Source: Aneurinibacillus sp. Ricciae_BoGa-3
GTDB lineage: Bacteria > Bacillota > Bacilli > Aneurinibacillales > Aneurinibacillaceae
DNA: 64,000 nucleotides
Direction of reading: 5' to 3'
Assembly (NCBI RefSeq): GCF_028421645.1
Contig: NZ_CP116887.1
Span: forward strand, 3,164,001-3,228,000
Below the pieces are notes generated by a model that saw only the letters and a program-made list of their open reading frames with translations, had not been told where the DNA came from and did not search any database. Every line of letters begins with the position of its first letter. The first letter of the stretch is position 1. Positions 8,534 through 17,655 of the stretch are shown piece after piece. A program made the translations under genes and the position numbers.

Positions 8534-8596
8534 GTACCTCCTGTTAACATACGAGGTGTCAGCCTGCAGGCGACCTTTAAATAACAGAGGAGGTAC
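8534..8596 (+). promoter_or_regulatory. Long hairpin sequestering the IS110 transposase ribosome-binding site
   Basis: The arm 8534-8546 (GTACCTCCTGTTA) pairs with 8582-8596 (TAACAGAGGAGGTAC) apart from a two-base bulge. The right arm contains the GAGGAGG of the transposase gene at 8602. A transcript entering from outside would fold and hide the site, a known way for insertion sequences to avoid read-through activation. Confidence 0.55.
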
Positions 8597-8601
8597 ACAC
8601 C

Positions 8602-9885
8602 ATGAATTATAAGCAAAATCAGCGTATCGAGCAAATGAATGAGTTTACATTAGTGGTAGGGGTTGACATCGCCAAGCACAAACATGTTGCGAGGGCGCAG
8701 GATTATCGAGGCATCGAAATTGGGAAACCTTGTACGTTTGACAACTCACGGTCTGGATTTACTCATTTGTGGAAATGGACACGTTCGCTTATGGAAGCCC
8801 ATTGTAAAACTCACGTTTTATTTGGAATGGAACCGACGGGGCACTACTGGATGCCTCTAGCTCAGTTTTTACGTCACGAAGGCGTTCCCGTTGTTCTGGT
8901 TAATCCGCTGCACGTTAAGCGTAGTAAAGAACTTGATGATAACTCACCAACCAAAAATGATGTGAAAGATGCCCGTGTCATTGCACAACTTATGAAAGAT
9001 GGTCGTTACTCTGAACCCCAGATTCCGCAAGGAATCTATGCCGAACTTCGTGTCGGAATGAACATACGAGAACAGCTATCTAAAGACTTATTGCAAGTTA
9101 AAGGGCGAATTCACAACTGGCTAGATCGCTATTTCCCTGAGTTTTTAACAGTCTTTAAAGATTGGGAGGGAAAAGCAGCGCAATCTACACTTCGTCATTT
9201 TCCTTTACCAGAGGATATTGTACAGCGAGATGCAGAAGGTATTGTCCAAGTGTGGAGAGTTGAGGTTAAACGTGCTGTTGGGATAAAAAAAGCCTCTCAG
9301 CTTATTGAAGTGGCTCAGAAGTCTATCGGGCTTCAGTCTGGAGTAAGAATGGCCCGACAAGGACTCCAAGCTCTGTTGAGCCAACACAAGTTGCTTTGTG
9401 AACAGCTTGAAGCGTGTATGGAACAAATCAAGTGTCTGATTCAAGAGATTCCTGGATCCGCTCAGATGATGACGATCCCTGGTATAGGACTGGTTACAGT
9501 GGCAGGCTTCCTTGCGGAAGTCGGGGATCTTATGGGTTACTCTCACCCTCGTCAGATTCAAAAATTAGCTGGCTTTAATTTAAAAGAAAACAGTTCAGGC
9601 AAGCATAAAGGCAGAACCCGTATTACGAAAAGAGGTCGTCCGAAACTGCGTGCCCTCCTGTTTAAATGTGTGATGCCACTTGTCGCTAAAAACCAGCAGT
9701 TTAAAGCCCTACACCATGAGTTTACTACCCGAGCTGTGAACCCGCTTCGTAAGAAGCAGTCGCTTATTGCTTTATGTTGTAAATTGATTCGTATTTTCTT
9801 TGCATTAGGGCGCAAACAACAGCCATATGACGCTACGCTTGTGAGTAATCCATCTCAACATGCACTTAAAATAAACGTTGCGTAA
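8602..9885 (+). CDS. IS110-family transposase (DEDD)
   Basis: 427 residues, starting at ATG 8602 behind GAGGAGGTAC. The N-terminal RuvC-like DEDD domain shows GVDIAKHKH (Asp), GMEPTGHYW (Glu) and KNDVKDARVIAQLM (Asp). The C-terminal transposase_20 domain shows MTIPGIGLVTVAGFLAEVGD and KLAGFNLKENSSGKHKGRTR-ITKRGRPKLR, with the conserved Ser. It is full length with no frameshift, so the copy could be active. Recent work shows that IS110 enzymes use an element-encoded bridge RNA, encoded 3' of the ORF in the IS1111 group; the long 3' non-coding tail here fits that layout. Confidence 0.92.
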   Translation: MNYKQNQRIEQMNEFTLVVGVDIAKHKHVARAQDYRGIEIGKPCTFDNSRSGFTHLWKWTRSLMEAHCKTHVLFGMEPTGHYWMPLAQFLRHEGVPVVLVNPLHVKRSKELDDNSPTKNDVKDARVIAQLMKDGRYSEPQIPQGIYAELRVGMNIREQLSKDLLQVKGRIHNWLDRYFPEFLTVFKDWEGKAAQSTLRHFPLPEDIVQRDAEGIVQVWRVEVKRAVGIKKASQLIEVAQKSIGLQSGVRMARQGLQALLSQHKLLCEQLEACMEQIKCLIQEIPGSAQMMTIPGIGLVTVAGFLAEVGDLMGYSHPRQIQKLAGFNLKENSSGKHKGRTRITKRGRPKLRALLFKCVMPLVAKNQQFKALHHEFTTRAVNPLRKKQSLIALCCKLIRIFFALGRKQQPYDATLVSNPSQHALKINVA

Positions 9886-10130
9886 TCTATTTTTTCTTGA
9901 ACATACTTAGTTTTTCTCATTCATCATTGTAAAAAAGTAAGCACGGAGAAGCTGAGCGTTATTTTTTACCATTCGGGCATTTGACCCTGCAAAGGAGCTT
10001 TTTCAGCCTCCACCCCACGGATAGGTAGAACGAAGGAATGTAAGGGCCGTAAGGACCCCGTGAGACATGGGAGGGTACACCACCTGGGCTATTGTGGAGA
10101 TCCATTGTGCTACCATAATTTTTATTTTTT
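9886..10130 (+). ncRNA. Candidate bridge RNA region of the IS110 element
   Basis: No ORF, locally GC-rich and rich in short hairpins: GGAG...CTCC around 9994-10012, GGGCC...GGACCCC around 10043-10059, and CCACC...GGTGG-like pairs around 10080-10100. The position, 3' of the transposase and inside the element, matches the IS1111 type of bridge RNA. RNA borders, target loops and donor loops are not determined. Confidence 0.4.
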
Positions 10131-10289
10131 ATAAGAAAATTCGGTCACCCCGTTTTTGCCCTTTTCTTCTATCCATATAAAACCACTTCTTATTATTTTT
10201 GGTTTTATAACGTTTGCTGACTTGCAAGAAATACTGAGAAAATAAGAGTATTCAAGAGAAAAACTTATTTTATAGAGGGAGGGAAACTT

Positions 10290-11573
10290 TTGGGGTATCT
10301 AACAACGTTAATGAACCATTACGGATATATCGTATTGCTAATTTCCTTTACATTAGAGCTTATTGCGGTTCCTGTGCCAGGTGAAGTGTTGATGGGTTAC
10401 ACGGGTGTCCTTGTGTTCCAGGGGAAGCTGAATTGGATACTGAGTATATTCACTGCATGGATAGGATGCTGTATTGGGATATCAATTGCCTACTGGATAG
10501 GGTTCAAGTTAGGCACCCCTTTTTTTAAAAAGTACGGGCATAAGTTTCATATGGGACCCGAAAAGTTAGAAAAAACATCCCAGTGGTTTGAGAAATACGG
10601 TAATAAGATGCTGATTATCGCTTATTTTATCCCAGGTGTTCGCCACATTACGGGTTACTTTTCCGGCATAACCAGAATTCGCTTTCGTACCTTTGCCTTG
10701 TATGCCTATCTAGGCGCTTTATTATACACCGGCACTTTTATTTCATTAGGCAAAGTGTTAGGTCCACAGTGGGAACATTTTCACAACTCCATCAAAAAAT
10801 ATTTGCTGATAGCCGGAATCATTGCGGCAGTGGTAATTGCAGTTGTTTATGCTTATAAGAAACATAAGGAACGGATTAAGGAGAAGCTAACGAATGGTTT
10901 AAGCAAGGGGATACATTTGTTTCATTCCCTCCGTAGAGTAAGGCTTCTTATACTTGCGATCGCTGCCGTTTTTCTTGGACTTGTTGTTTTTATGGGCGGT
11001 TTAATTCAAGATTATTTAAGCAGTGAATTTGAAGATTTTAATGCAGTGGTATCTGTGCTAGTGAGTTTAATATTTGATAAAAGCTGGATACCATGGATGG
11101 ATGCATTCGGTTTACTCGCATCAGCTAAGATGCTATGGATTCTTGGCATTTTAACTTTTGTATGGGTTTGTTTGAAGGGAAAAGAACGAGTGGTCGAGGC
11201 GGGGTTTTTGGTTATCGCGGTTGGAGGAGGTGAACTTTGGAAGCAACTTCTCCGACATGTTTTTACGGTTGTTCATCCTTCTCCCAATGTAGGAAGCAGC
11301 CTGTATCCATTTCCCAATGAGCAAACACTCATGGCAACCATTGTGTATGGTTTTACCTCTTTTGTGCTTGCACGCGCTTCAATAAAACCATCCATATCGA
11401 TTCTTGTTTCGTTGCTAACACTTCTCTTTTTATTTGTAATTGGGTTAAACGGGATATACTTTGGTACCGAGTCTCCTAGCGGAACTGTTGCAGGATATGT
11501 GTTCGGAGGCGTATGGTTGAGCTTAACCATTTTTCTCATGGAAATTTTCCGTCTGCTTAAAAAGACTTTCTAG
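10290..11573 (+). CDS. DedA-family protein fused to a degenerate PAP2 domain
   Basis: 427 residues with a TTG start behind GAGGGAGGG. The N-terminal half (~1-190) is a DedA/SNARE-associated membrane domain: PVPGEVLMGYTG, YWIGFKLG, FEKYGNKMLIIAYFIPGVRHITGYFSG. The C-terminal half (~215-427) has the TM layout and motif positions of PAP2 phosphatases (KQLLRHVFTVVHPSP; FPNEQTLMATIV; TESPSGTVAGYVFGG), but the catalytic residues are replaced: PSGH is PNEQ, and the H and D of the last motif are E and G. DedA proteins move undecaprenyl phosphate or other lipids; the partner domain is probably non-catalytic here. It precedes an MFS gene by 42 bp. Confidence 0.75.
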   Translation: MGYLTTLMNHYGYIVLLISFTLELIAVPVPGEVLMGYTGVLVFQGKLNWILSIFTAWIGCCIGISIAYWIGFKLGTPFFKKYGHKFHMGPEKLEKTSQWFEKYGNKMLIIAYFIPGVRHITGYFSGITRIRFRTFALYAYLGALLYTGTFISLGKVLGPQWEHFHNSIKKYLLIAGIIAAVVIAVVYAYKKHKERIKEKLTNGLSKGIHLFHSLRRVRLLILAIAAVFLGLVVFMGGLIQDYLSSEFEDFNAVVSVLVSLIFDKSWIPWMDAFGLLASAKMLWILGILTFVWVCLKGKERVVEAGFLVIAVGGGELWKQLLRHVFTVVHPSPNVGSSLYPFPNEQTLMATIVYGFTSFVLARASIKPSISILVSLLTLLFLFVIGLNGIYFGTESPSGTVAGYVFGGVWLSLTIFLMEIFRLLKKTF

Positions 11574-11615
11574 CATTCCTATAAAATTAATACGAAATGG
11601 AGGTGAGGCAGTCCA

Positions 11616-12803
11616 ATGAGAAACATCAGGATTCTGTCTTTTGTCAGTTTTTTTACGGATATGGGAACCTATATGGTATACCCACTAATCCCTTTATTTC
11701 TTGCATCGGTGGGCACCACGCCGCTGGGCATAGGCGTTATCGAAGGCATCACAGAAAGCCTTGCCAGTCTGTTGAAGTTTCTCACCGGGTATCTTGCGGA
11801 TCGAATGCAAAACAGAAAAAAACTGGCGATTTACGGGTATGGGTTATCCGCAGTGGGACGAATATTGCTTATCTTTTCAAATTCGTGGTTGGGTGTGTTT
11901 TTGTGGCGATTCTCCGATCGGTTTGGCAAGGGAATCCGAACTGCACCCAGAGATGTGCTGATTGTAGAATCTGGAGGAAAAGGGAAACACGGTCGTTCTT
12001 TTGGAATCCAACAGATGATGGATATGCTCGGCTCTGCACTTGGCGTACTCATAGCCTACGCAATGATTTACGGAGCAAGCTTTAACTACCCATCTGTGTT
12101 TCAGTATTCCATGGTGCCTGTGGTGATAGGAGTCTTCCTGCTCTTTTTTATTAAAGAACCAAAAGATAAAACAATCTTGAAAAAGAAACACATTGATCTA
12201 AGCTGGCGAAAATTGGACAAAAATGGACAACGGCTACTTATTATCATTTTGCTTTTTACACTAGCTAATTCATCGAATCAATTTCTTATACTACGTGCAT
12301 CTACCCTAGGAGTTTCAACCGCCCATGTTCTTCTTCTGTATTTAATGTTCTATCTGGTGGGTTCTTTCTGTTCTTTTCCTGTAGGAGTTCTTTCTGATCG
12401 ATGGGGAAGAAAAAAGTTATTGATTTCAGGATATTTTTTGTATGGTATCGTTTACCTTGGATTTGCCCTTATTTCTTCTGTTCAATGGACTTGGTTGCTT
12501 TTTGGATTGTATGGTGTGTATACAGGAATCACAAAAGGTATAGAAAAAGCTCTTGTTGCCGATGTTGCGCCAGGGCACCTAAAAGGGACGGCACTCGGGT
12601 TGTATTCAATGGTAACAGGAATAGGATTATTACCTGCATCCCTACTTACAGGTTTTATCTGGAATCGTTTTGGTGCAGCTTCATCTTTTTATTTAAACAG
12701 CGGTGTAGCTATCGTTACAGCTTTACTTTTAACACTTTTGCTTAAAAAGGAATCCATCATGAGTGTGGATACGGTACAGCATATAAACAATAAAAAAGAC
12801 TAA
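11616..12803 (+). CDS. Major facilitator superfamily transporter
   Basis: 395 residues with about 12 TM helices. The loop 2-3 motif A (GYLADRMQNRKK) and its repeat in the second half (GVLSDRWGRKK) are clear, as is RFSDRFGKGIRTAPRDVLI after TM4. This subgroup is annotated as generic MFS drug or metabolite exporters; the substrate is unknown. The ATG has GGAGGTGAGG about ten bases upstream. It lies just downstream of the DedA-PAP2 gene and ends in its own terminator, so the two may be cotranscribed. Confidence 0.85.
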   Translation: MRNIRILSFVSFFTDMGTYMVYPLIPLFLASVGTTPLGIGVIEGITESLASLLKFLTGYLADRMQNRKKLAIYGYGLSAVGRILLIFSNSWLGVFLWRFSDRFGKGIRTAPRDVLIVESGGKGKHGRSFGIQQMMDMLGSALGVLIAYAMIYGASFNYPSVFQYSMVPVVIGVFLLFFIKEPKDKTILKKKHIDLSWRKLDKNGQRLLIIILLFTLANSSNQFLILRASTLGVSTAHVLLLYLMFYLVGSFCSFPVGVLSDRWGRKKLLISGYFLYGIVYLGFALISSVQWTWLLFGLYGVYTGITKGIEKALVADVAPGHLKGTALGLYSMVTGIGLLPASLLTGFIWNRFGAASSFYLNSGVAIVTALLLTLLLKKESIMSVDTVQHINNKKD

Positions 12804-12826
12804 TTCTATTTGAATCAGTCTTTTTT
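12792..12826 (+). terminator. Terminator of the MFS gene
   Basis: AAAAAAGACT / AGTCTTTTTT stem with internal TTC/GAA pairs; it overlaps the stop codon. Confidence 0.8.
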
Positions 12827-12974
12827 ATTGTTTATTACTATGGTGATTTACTACAAAAACGTATGGTATGCACCGTTTCCTAACAGCCGAAATTGCCCCC
12901 AGATTTTATAACCAGATTTTTTCGAAAATGTCTGGTAATACATTGTCCACACCTGACCATTACCCATCCATTGT

Positions 12975-13214
12975 TTATGTATGAGCACTCTCCACCGAAA
13001 TCAGCTTGTTCCATGTTCCCAGAGCTGGATAAGTATTGTCCAGCCACCGCAATATCGCCTGCTGTTTGAAAAGCATCACCCGCGTATAAAATACGGTTAC
13101 GCAAATCGAGGAAAGCATCGAACCGGGGGTATGACCTGGTGTTGCCAATGAAAGTAGAGAGCCAATTCGATCGCCCTCTTGGAGCAATACACCTGCTTGT
13201 GTTTTTATATTCAT
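12975..13214 (-). pseudogene. Metallo-beta-lactamase-fold hydrolase, frameshifted fragment
   Basis: The minus strand encodes pieces of an MBL-fold protein in two alternating frames: QEGDRIGSLLSLATPGHTPGSM, then in another frame FLDLRNRILYAGDAFQTAGDIAVAG, then back in the first frame YPALGTWNKLISVESA. These match consecutive blocks of the C-terminal half of YobT-like MBL hydrolases, including metal-site residues (TPGHTPGS, AGDAFQ). The N-terminal half with HxHxDH is absent. At least two frameshifts plus truncation show it is dead. Confidence 0.75.
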
Positions 13215-13350
13215 TGGTATGTTGCCGCGTATAATCTTTATTTAACGAAAACACCTACCTCCGATATATTTTTACCTAAAACACCCGTAATTAGATTAGG
13301 GGCAAGTTAGCAACTATTTTTTTCAGTTACCAACTTTATTTTCTTTATAC

Positions 13351-13370
13351 ATCAGGAATTAAAACCTCTT
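13351..13370 (+). repeat. 20-bp direct repeat, copy 2 (copy 1 at 1840-1859)
   Basis: Identical over 20 bases to the segment at 1840-1859. It lies about 100 bp outside the 3' end of the group IIC intron. Confidence 0.4.
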
Positions 13371-13541
13371 TTGAATTTTTCCACCAAAAGAATAAAAGAT
13401 GAAATCCTTAAACAATTGGTTCCACCAATAAAAACGAATAGGGCTACGCAAAGCAGAACCTTTTGACAATCGAGTAGGAGGGGGTGATTAACCCCCGACC
13501 TCTCACACCACCGTACGTACCGTTCGGTATACGGCGGTTCA

Positions 13542-14387
13542 TTATGTACTCCGCAACGAGTCATATCGTTCTGCCAGACTCTTAAGCTGAAGCGATTCGA
13601 AGAATCGATTATTCAACGTTCGATCCAGGACAGGACTGTTGGAAATACGCCAGTATCCCTTGCGGGAATTACCCCACTCGAAGGCTTTTGCTTTAGGAAC
13701 ACCTAAAGCGATAAGCCTTTTTACTTTTGTACGGGGAAGTTTCCACTGTTTCCATAGGCACATCCGCAATCGTCTGCGAATCCACATATCAAGACTTTTG
13801 AAAACACTTGGCGTATCTGCCAGCGCAAAGTATCCCAACCATCCCACGAGATATTGATTGAGTTCCTCGATTCTATCATCGATAGCCATCGGACTCTTCC
13901 GGGACGTGATCGCGCGGATTTTCTGTTTAACTCTTTTCAGAGATTGGGGAGCGATGCGGACTTTCGGATTGACATGGAAGGTAAAGCTAAATCCTAGAAA
14001 TTTGCGTTTCCATGGACGGTCTACCGCACTCTTTTCCTGATTCACTTTAAGCTTGAGTGTTTCTTCAATAAAGTTGGTCACCGATGCTTTCACCCGTTCT
14101 CCCGCTTTACGTGTACGAACGTAAATATTACAGTCGTCTGCATAGCGGACAAACTTGTGTCCTCGCTTCTCCAGTTCCTTATCCAGTTCATCTAATACGA
14201 TGTTGGAAAGCAACGGACTTAGTGGACCACCTTGCGGCGTGCCCTCTTCCGAATCTCTGACAACTCCATGTATCATGACACCCGCTTGAAGAAATCGACG
14301 AATCAAGAGAAGAACCGTTTTATCTTTTACTTTCTCCGCTACCTTCCTCATCAACCGATCATGATTCACTTTGTCGAAGAATTTCTC
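13542..14387 (-). pseudogene. Group II intron reverse transcriptase/maturase, C-terminal part
   Basis: Begins at ...FFDKVNHDRLMRKV and carries RT motifs: GTPQGGPLSPLLSNIVLDELD, FVRYADDCNIY (catalytic YADD), KFLGFSF; then the maturase X domain (IEELNQYLVGWLGYFALADTPS). Joined to the part at 18704-19120 it restores an uninterrupted protein across the junction ...VDMDLEK-FFDKVNHD. The interrupting element shares the TTTCTC of the target. This part alone lacks RT motifs 1-2 and cannot work by itself. Confidence 0.88.
14382..14387. repeat. Target duplication TTTCTC, left copy
   Basis: TTTCTC precedes the left inverted repeat of the recombinase element; the same six bases follow the right repeat at 18704-18709. 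The reconstructed RT gene needs only one copy. Confidence 0.7.
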
Positions 14388-14473
14388 TTTAGCGATATAA
14401 GATAGACCCATAGGATCATCCCTAGACAAGATCGTGAGATCTTGTAAACTAACTTCAGAGAGGTACACATCTT

Positions 14474-15753
14474 ATGGAATCTATCATCGAGGATTATCGA
14501 GAATATCAAACCATTATTCGAGGATATACGCCAAAAGTGGTGAAAGCTACTTGGCGGGAACTCAAAAAGCTAGCTCAATATCTGGAGAACTTATCCATCA
14601 ACTTTCAAAACGTTCAACTCGTTCACCTGGAGAACTACTGTATTGAACGTACAGAAAGTAAATCTCTTGGATACCGAAATGTAATCATTAGTCAACTTCG
14701 TTCTTTTTTTAATTATTTAGTGCAGCAAGAATTCCGTTTAGAAAATCCTGCTCGTCATCTAAGGTATACGAATCTAGATCTTTATCAATCCTTACCTGAG
14801 ATCGCTTCAATAGAGGAAATTCAAGATTGCCTAAAGGAATTAAAAAGGCAAATCGACAGTTGTTTGAGCCGTCGTCAATTCGACCCTATCCGAAAGCGTA
14901 ATCTGGCCTTATTTGCTCTTTTGTATGCCTCCGGCATTCGAGCTGGAGAAGCAGCAAACTTACAGATCAGAGATATTCTATGGGAAGAACAAGTTCTCAT
15001 CATTCGAGAAGGAAAAGGGCGAAAAGAACGGCGAGTTCCCGTCGTTAATGAGATATTAGAATTACTTCAGATTTATTTAGCTACGCGTAATGATCTTGAA
15101 CCTAACGCACCGCTATTCTTAACCTGGCGGAAAGAAGCGATGGACAACAACTTAATAGGTGCTACCTTTAGGAAATATCATGAGATGTGGGAAAAATCCC
15201 TTCGCCCCCATCAACTACGCCATATTTGTGCAAGTCATCTGTATCAACAAGGAGGCAATATCGTACAAATCAAAGACTGGTTAGGCCATAAACGGCTGAC
15301 AACAACCCTTCATTATACTCGGATTCAAAACCCAGAGATAGAAGCAACACTGGAGTCACACCCTATCAACGAAATGTCTTGTTCATCAAAACCCAAGTTG
15401 GAAATTGTTAACGTATCTAGCCAAAATAAACCACTACGTCGAAAATATACGATGACTCCCATAGCTGAACCTCTTACAGGAAAATTAGCAGAACAAATTC
15501 AAGAATTCCTTCGAACTGCAGAGGGTATGAAGAAATATTCGAAGGGTACGTTAAAGGAATTTCGTTTTAGTCTTACTCGATTTGCCGTAGGCTGTCCACA
15601 TTGTCTGGAGAAAGGAATTGAGGTGTTACGTGCCGTAGACATCATTCGCTGGCTTAGTGCTCGTAGACAAGCCGGAATCTCTCCTTGTACGATAGACAAA
15701 AATCTATCCCACCTTCGCTCATTTATGGCTTACGTGATGTTACGTCAATATCA
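14474..15753 (+). pseudogene. Recombinase 1 fused to the N-terminal domain of recombinase 2 (cut by IS3)
   Basis: One open frame carries a full tyrosine recombinase: core-binding domain (~1-110), then Arg in SGIRAGEAANL, HQLRH in the box II HxxR, DWLGHKRL and the nucleophile Tyr in TTTLHYTRI (~residue 285). Instead of stopping, it continues through ~40 linker residues into a second SAM-like core-binding domain (TGKLAEQIQEFLRTAEG ... HLRSFMAYVMLRQY). That domain ends at the IS3 border (15754) and resumes at 16981. So modules 1 and 2 are either a natural fusion or have lost a stop. An internal ATG at 15452 could start module 2 separately, but it lacks a good ribosome-binding site. Confidence 0.75.
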
Positions 15754-15763
15754 TGGACCGATT

Positions 15764-16684
15764 TTAAGACACCTTTTGTTGAGCTAACAGCTTGGCATAT
15801 TCGTTTGGTGTTCGATAGCCCAAGGCGCTGTGGATTCGTTGGTTATTATACCAGCCTTCTATGTACTGAAAGATGCGAAGATGTGCGTCCTCAAAATCGT
15901 TAAATTGCATACGATACACCAATTCTTTTTTTAGAACAGAGTGGAAGGATTCGATGCACGCATTATCATAGGGGTAGGCCTTTCGTGAATAAGAGGCACG
16001 GTAGCCGTCGTTTTTTAAGGCTTCGATATATGCAGTTGATGTATATTGAACGCCTTGATCGCTATGGATAATGAGATTCTTAGTAGAAGATAGCTGCACC
16101 TTCATACGGTTATACGCTTCGAGTACAAGTGCTGTATCAATGGTGCGGCTCATATTCCATCCCACGATTCGCTTCGTTTTCGCATCATAGAATGAGGCTA
16201 AGTAGACCCAACGGTCTCGTTTGGTGTAGATGTAGGTGATATCGGTAAACACGACATTGCCAACTGTTCGTACATCGAAATTTTGGTTCACTAAATTGAG
16301 GCGTTCAGGTTGCTCTTTCGAGCAAGCAGCACCATGAGCTGGTCTGTATTTCTTTTGAACAATGGACCTTATTCCGTTCTCTTTCATGATGCGTTGCACA
16401 CGTTTGATCCCAACACGCTTACTCTTTTTCCGAAGTTCAGCGTGAATCTTTGGAGCCCCATAAAGCTTTCTTGAGTCGAACCAGATTTGTCTAATCATGG
16501 TCAAGAGTTCTTTATTTTGTTGGGATCGTTTGCTCTCTGAGCGTTTAAACGCCGCATAATAGCTCGATTTAGCTATCCCCAGGACGCGAAGTACTTGTGT
16601 AATAGAGTACGTCCCCCTGAAAGAATCAACAATCAGCTTTACTTGATGGAATTGGGTGGACTGGCGAATATGGCGACTGCCTTT
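15764..16684 (-). CDS. IS3-family transposase OrfB (DDE), by -1 frameshift
   Basis: Integrase catalytic core with VVFTDITYI (first Asp), NLIIHSDQGVQYTS (second Asp) and NACIESFHSVLKKELV (Glu). The HTH_21-type N-terminal region (YSITQVLRVLGIAKSSYYAAF ... KLYGAPKIHAEL) is in the same frame but upstream of any ATG, so the protein is most likely made by -1 slippage at AAAAAAG (16681-16687) from orfA as an OrfAB fusion. The earliest internal ATG is at 16504. Both frames are intact. Confidence 0.85.
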   Translation of the reverse strand, partial: KGSRHIRQSTQFHQVKLIVDSFRGTYSITQVLRVLGIAKSSYYAAFKRSESKRSQQNKELLTMIRQIWFDSRKLYGAPKIHAELRKKSKRVGIKRVQRIMKENGIRSIVQKKYRPAHGAACSKEQPERLNLVNQNFDVRTVGNVVFTDITYIYTKRDRWVYLASFYDAKTKRIVGWNMSRTIDTALVLEAYNRMKVQLSSTKNLIIHSDQGVQYTSTAYIEALKNDGYRASYSRKAYPYDNACIESFHSVLKKELVYRMQFNDFEDAHLRIFQYIEGWYNNQRIHSALGYRTPNEYAKLLAQQKVS

Positions 16685-16920
16685 TTTAAGATTTCATTTT
16701 CCATTTTCAACTCATCAATTCGCTTTTGAAGTCGTTTAACGTCAGTAGGATTCATCGTTGAACCGTCTGCTTGCACCGTAGGTGTCAATTGCTTCTTCCA
16801 CTTGTAAATCATAGACTCGGTTATGCCATATTCGCGGGAAAGTGAAGCCGTTGTCTGCCCGTTCTGATTTAGCTCCACAATCATTTGTTTAAAGTTCATA
16901 TCATACTGTTTTCTTGCCAT
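16639..16920 (-). CDS. IS3-family OrfA, HTH protein
   Basis: 93 residues. HTH_8-type N-terminus (ARKQYDMNFKQMIVELNQNGQTTASLSREYGITESMIYKWKKQL in two runs) binding the IS ends, then a leucine-zipper-like helix (LQKRIDELKMENEILKKAVAI). The coding end overlaps orfB, and the A6G slippery motif lies at the LKK codons. Confidence 0.85.
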   Translation of the reverse strand: MARKQYDMNFKQMIVELNQNGQTTASLSREYGITESMIYKWKKQLTPTVQADGSTMNPTDVKRLQKRIDELKMENEILKKAVAIFASPPNSIK

Positions 16921-16980
16921 GGTAATCTCCCTCTTTCACACTTCATTGATGATTATACGAAGTGTCTAAGAAACAGTCCA

Positions 16981-17655
16981 CTTATTCAGGGTAACACCAA
17001 CGCCATAGACCGTGGCTGGAGAACTGAAAATCCGATGGAGGCACTTAAAATGGTACCCAAACAACCGAAAGAACAAACCTATTTAACGGAAGAAGAGATG
17101 CTACGTATACTTTCTGCACCTGATCGCTCAACTAACCAAGGTTTTACGGACTTTATTACTCTTTTGGTACTCTATGCAACAGGGCTCCGTGTCGGAGAAC
17201 TGAGTGCTCTAAACATCGAAGATGTGGACCTAAAAGAAGGCTGGATTCATGTACGAGAAGGAAAATCAGGTGATCGTCAAACAGCTATTCCTAAAGCAGC
17301 TATTGGCGACTTAAAAAAGTATGTTGGGCTCTATCGCAAAGCCAAATCGGGCCCTTTCCTATTGAATCAAAAAGGAACTCGTATTAAACCATGGACCATA
17401 ACAAGGCGTATACGAAAATATTCCGAAGCTGCTCATATTGAAAAGCCTGTTAGCCCTCATACCATTCGTCATACTTTTACGGCTCATCTTATCCAACGAG
17501 GTGGAAGAGTAGAAGTCATAGCTAAAGCACTTGGACATAAGTCATTAAAAGAAACCACCCCCTATGCTCACGCCGATTTCGAGGATATAAGAAAAGCCGT
17601 TAGCCTACTTCGCAGAAATATTCCACCCGTGTCAGGAGAGAAAAAGCATGAATAA
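16981..17655 (+). pseudogene. Recombinase 2, catalytic domain (5' part cut off by IS3)
   Basis: Continues module 2 of the element: DRGWRTENPMEALKM, then the catalytic domain with Arg in ATGLRVGELSAL, Lys in VREGKSGDRQ, box II PHTIRHTF, LGHKSLKETT and Tyr in PYAHADF. All catalytic residues are present. Its N-terminal core-binding domain lies left of the IS3 copy (before 15754). Translation from inside the IS is possible, but the product would lack its own start. Its stop overlaps the start of recombinase 3 (ATGA-type, 8 bp). Confidence 0.8.

Larger units (their letters stand above)
8521..10130 (+). mobile_element. IS110-family insertion sequence (ends approximate)
   Basis: The element consists of the transposase gene, an upstream leader with a strong hairpin, and a ~240-base structured non-coding tail. 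IS110 elements have no clear terminal inverted repeats or target duplication, and I could not fix the exact borders. It sits in the gap between a BcrC-like gene and a DedA-PAP2 gene. Confidence 0.6.
15754..16980 (-). mobile_element. IS3-family insertion sequence (1227 bp)
   Basis: The ends are imperfect inverted repeats: TGGACCGATTTTAAGACACC at the left, and TGGACTGTTTCTTAGACACT reading in from the right. Inside are orfA and orfB on the minus strand with an A6G slippery site at 16681-16687. I see no target-site duplication (left flank ...ATATCA, right flank CTTATT...), so flanking bases may have been lost or rearranged. Confidence 0.85.

Noticed and set aside
9205..9815. Open frames on the minus strand inside the IS110 transposase gene
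   Set aside because: They are antisense to an intact, motif-complete transposase and lack ribosome-binding sites.
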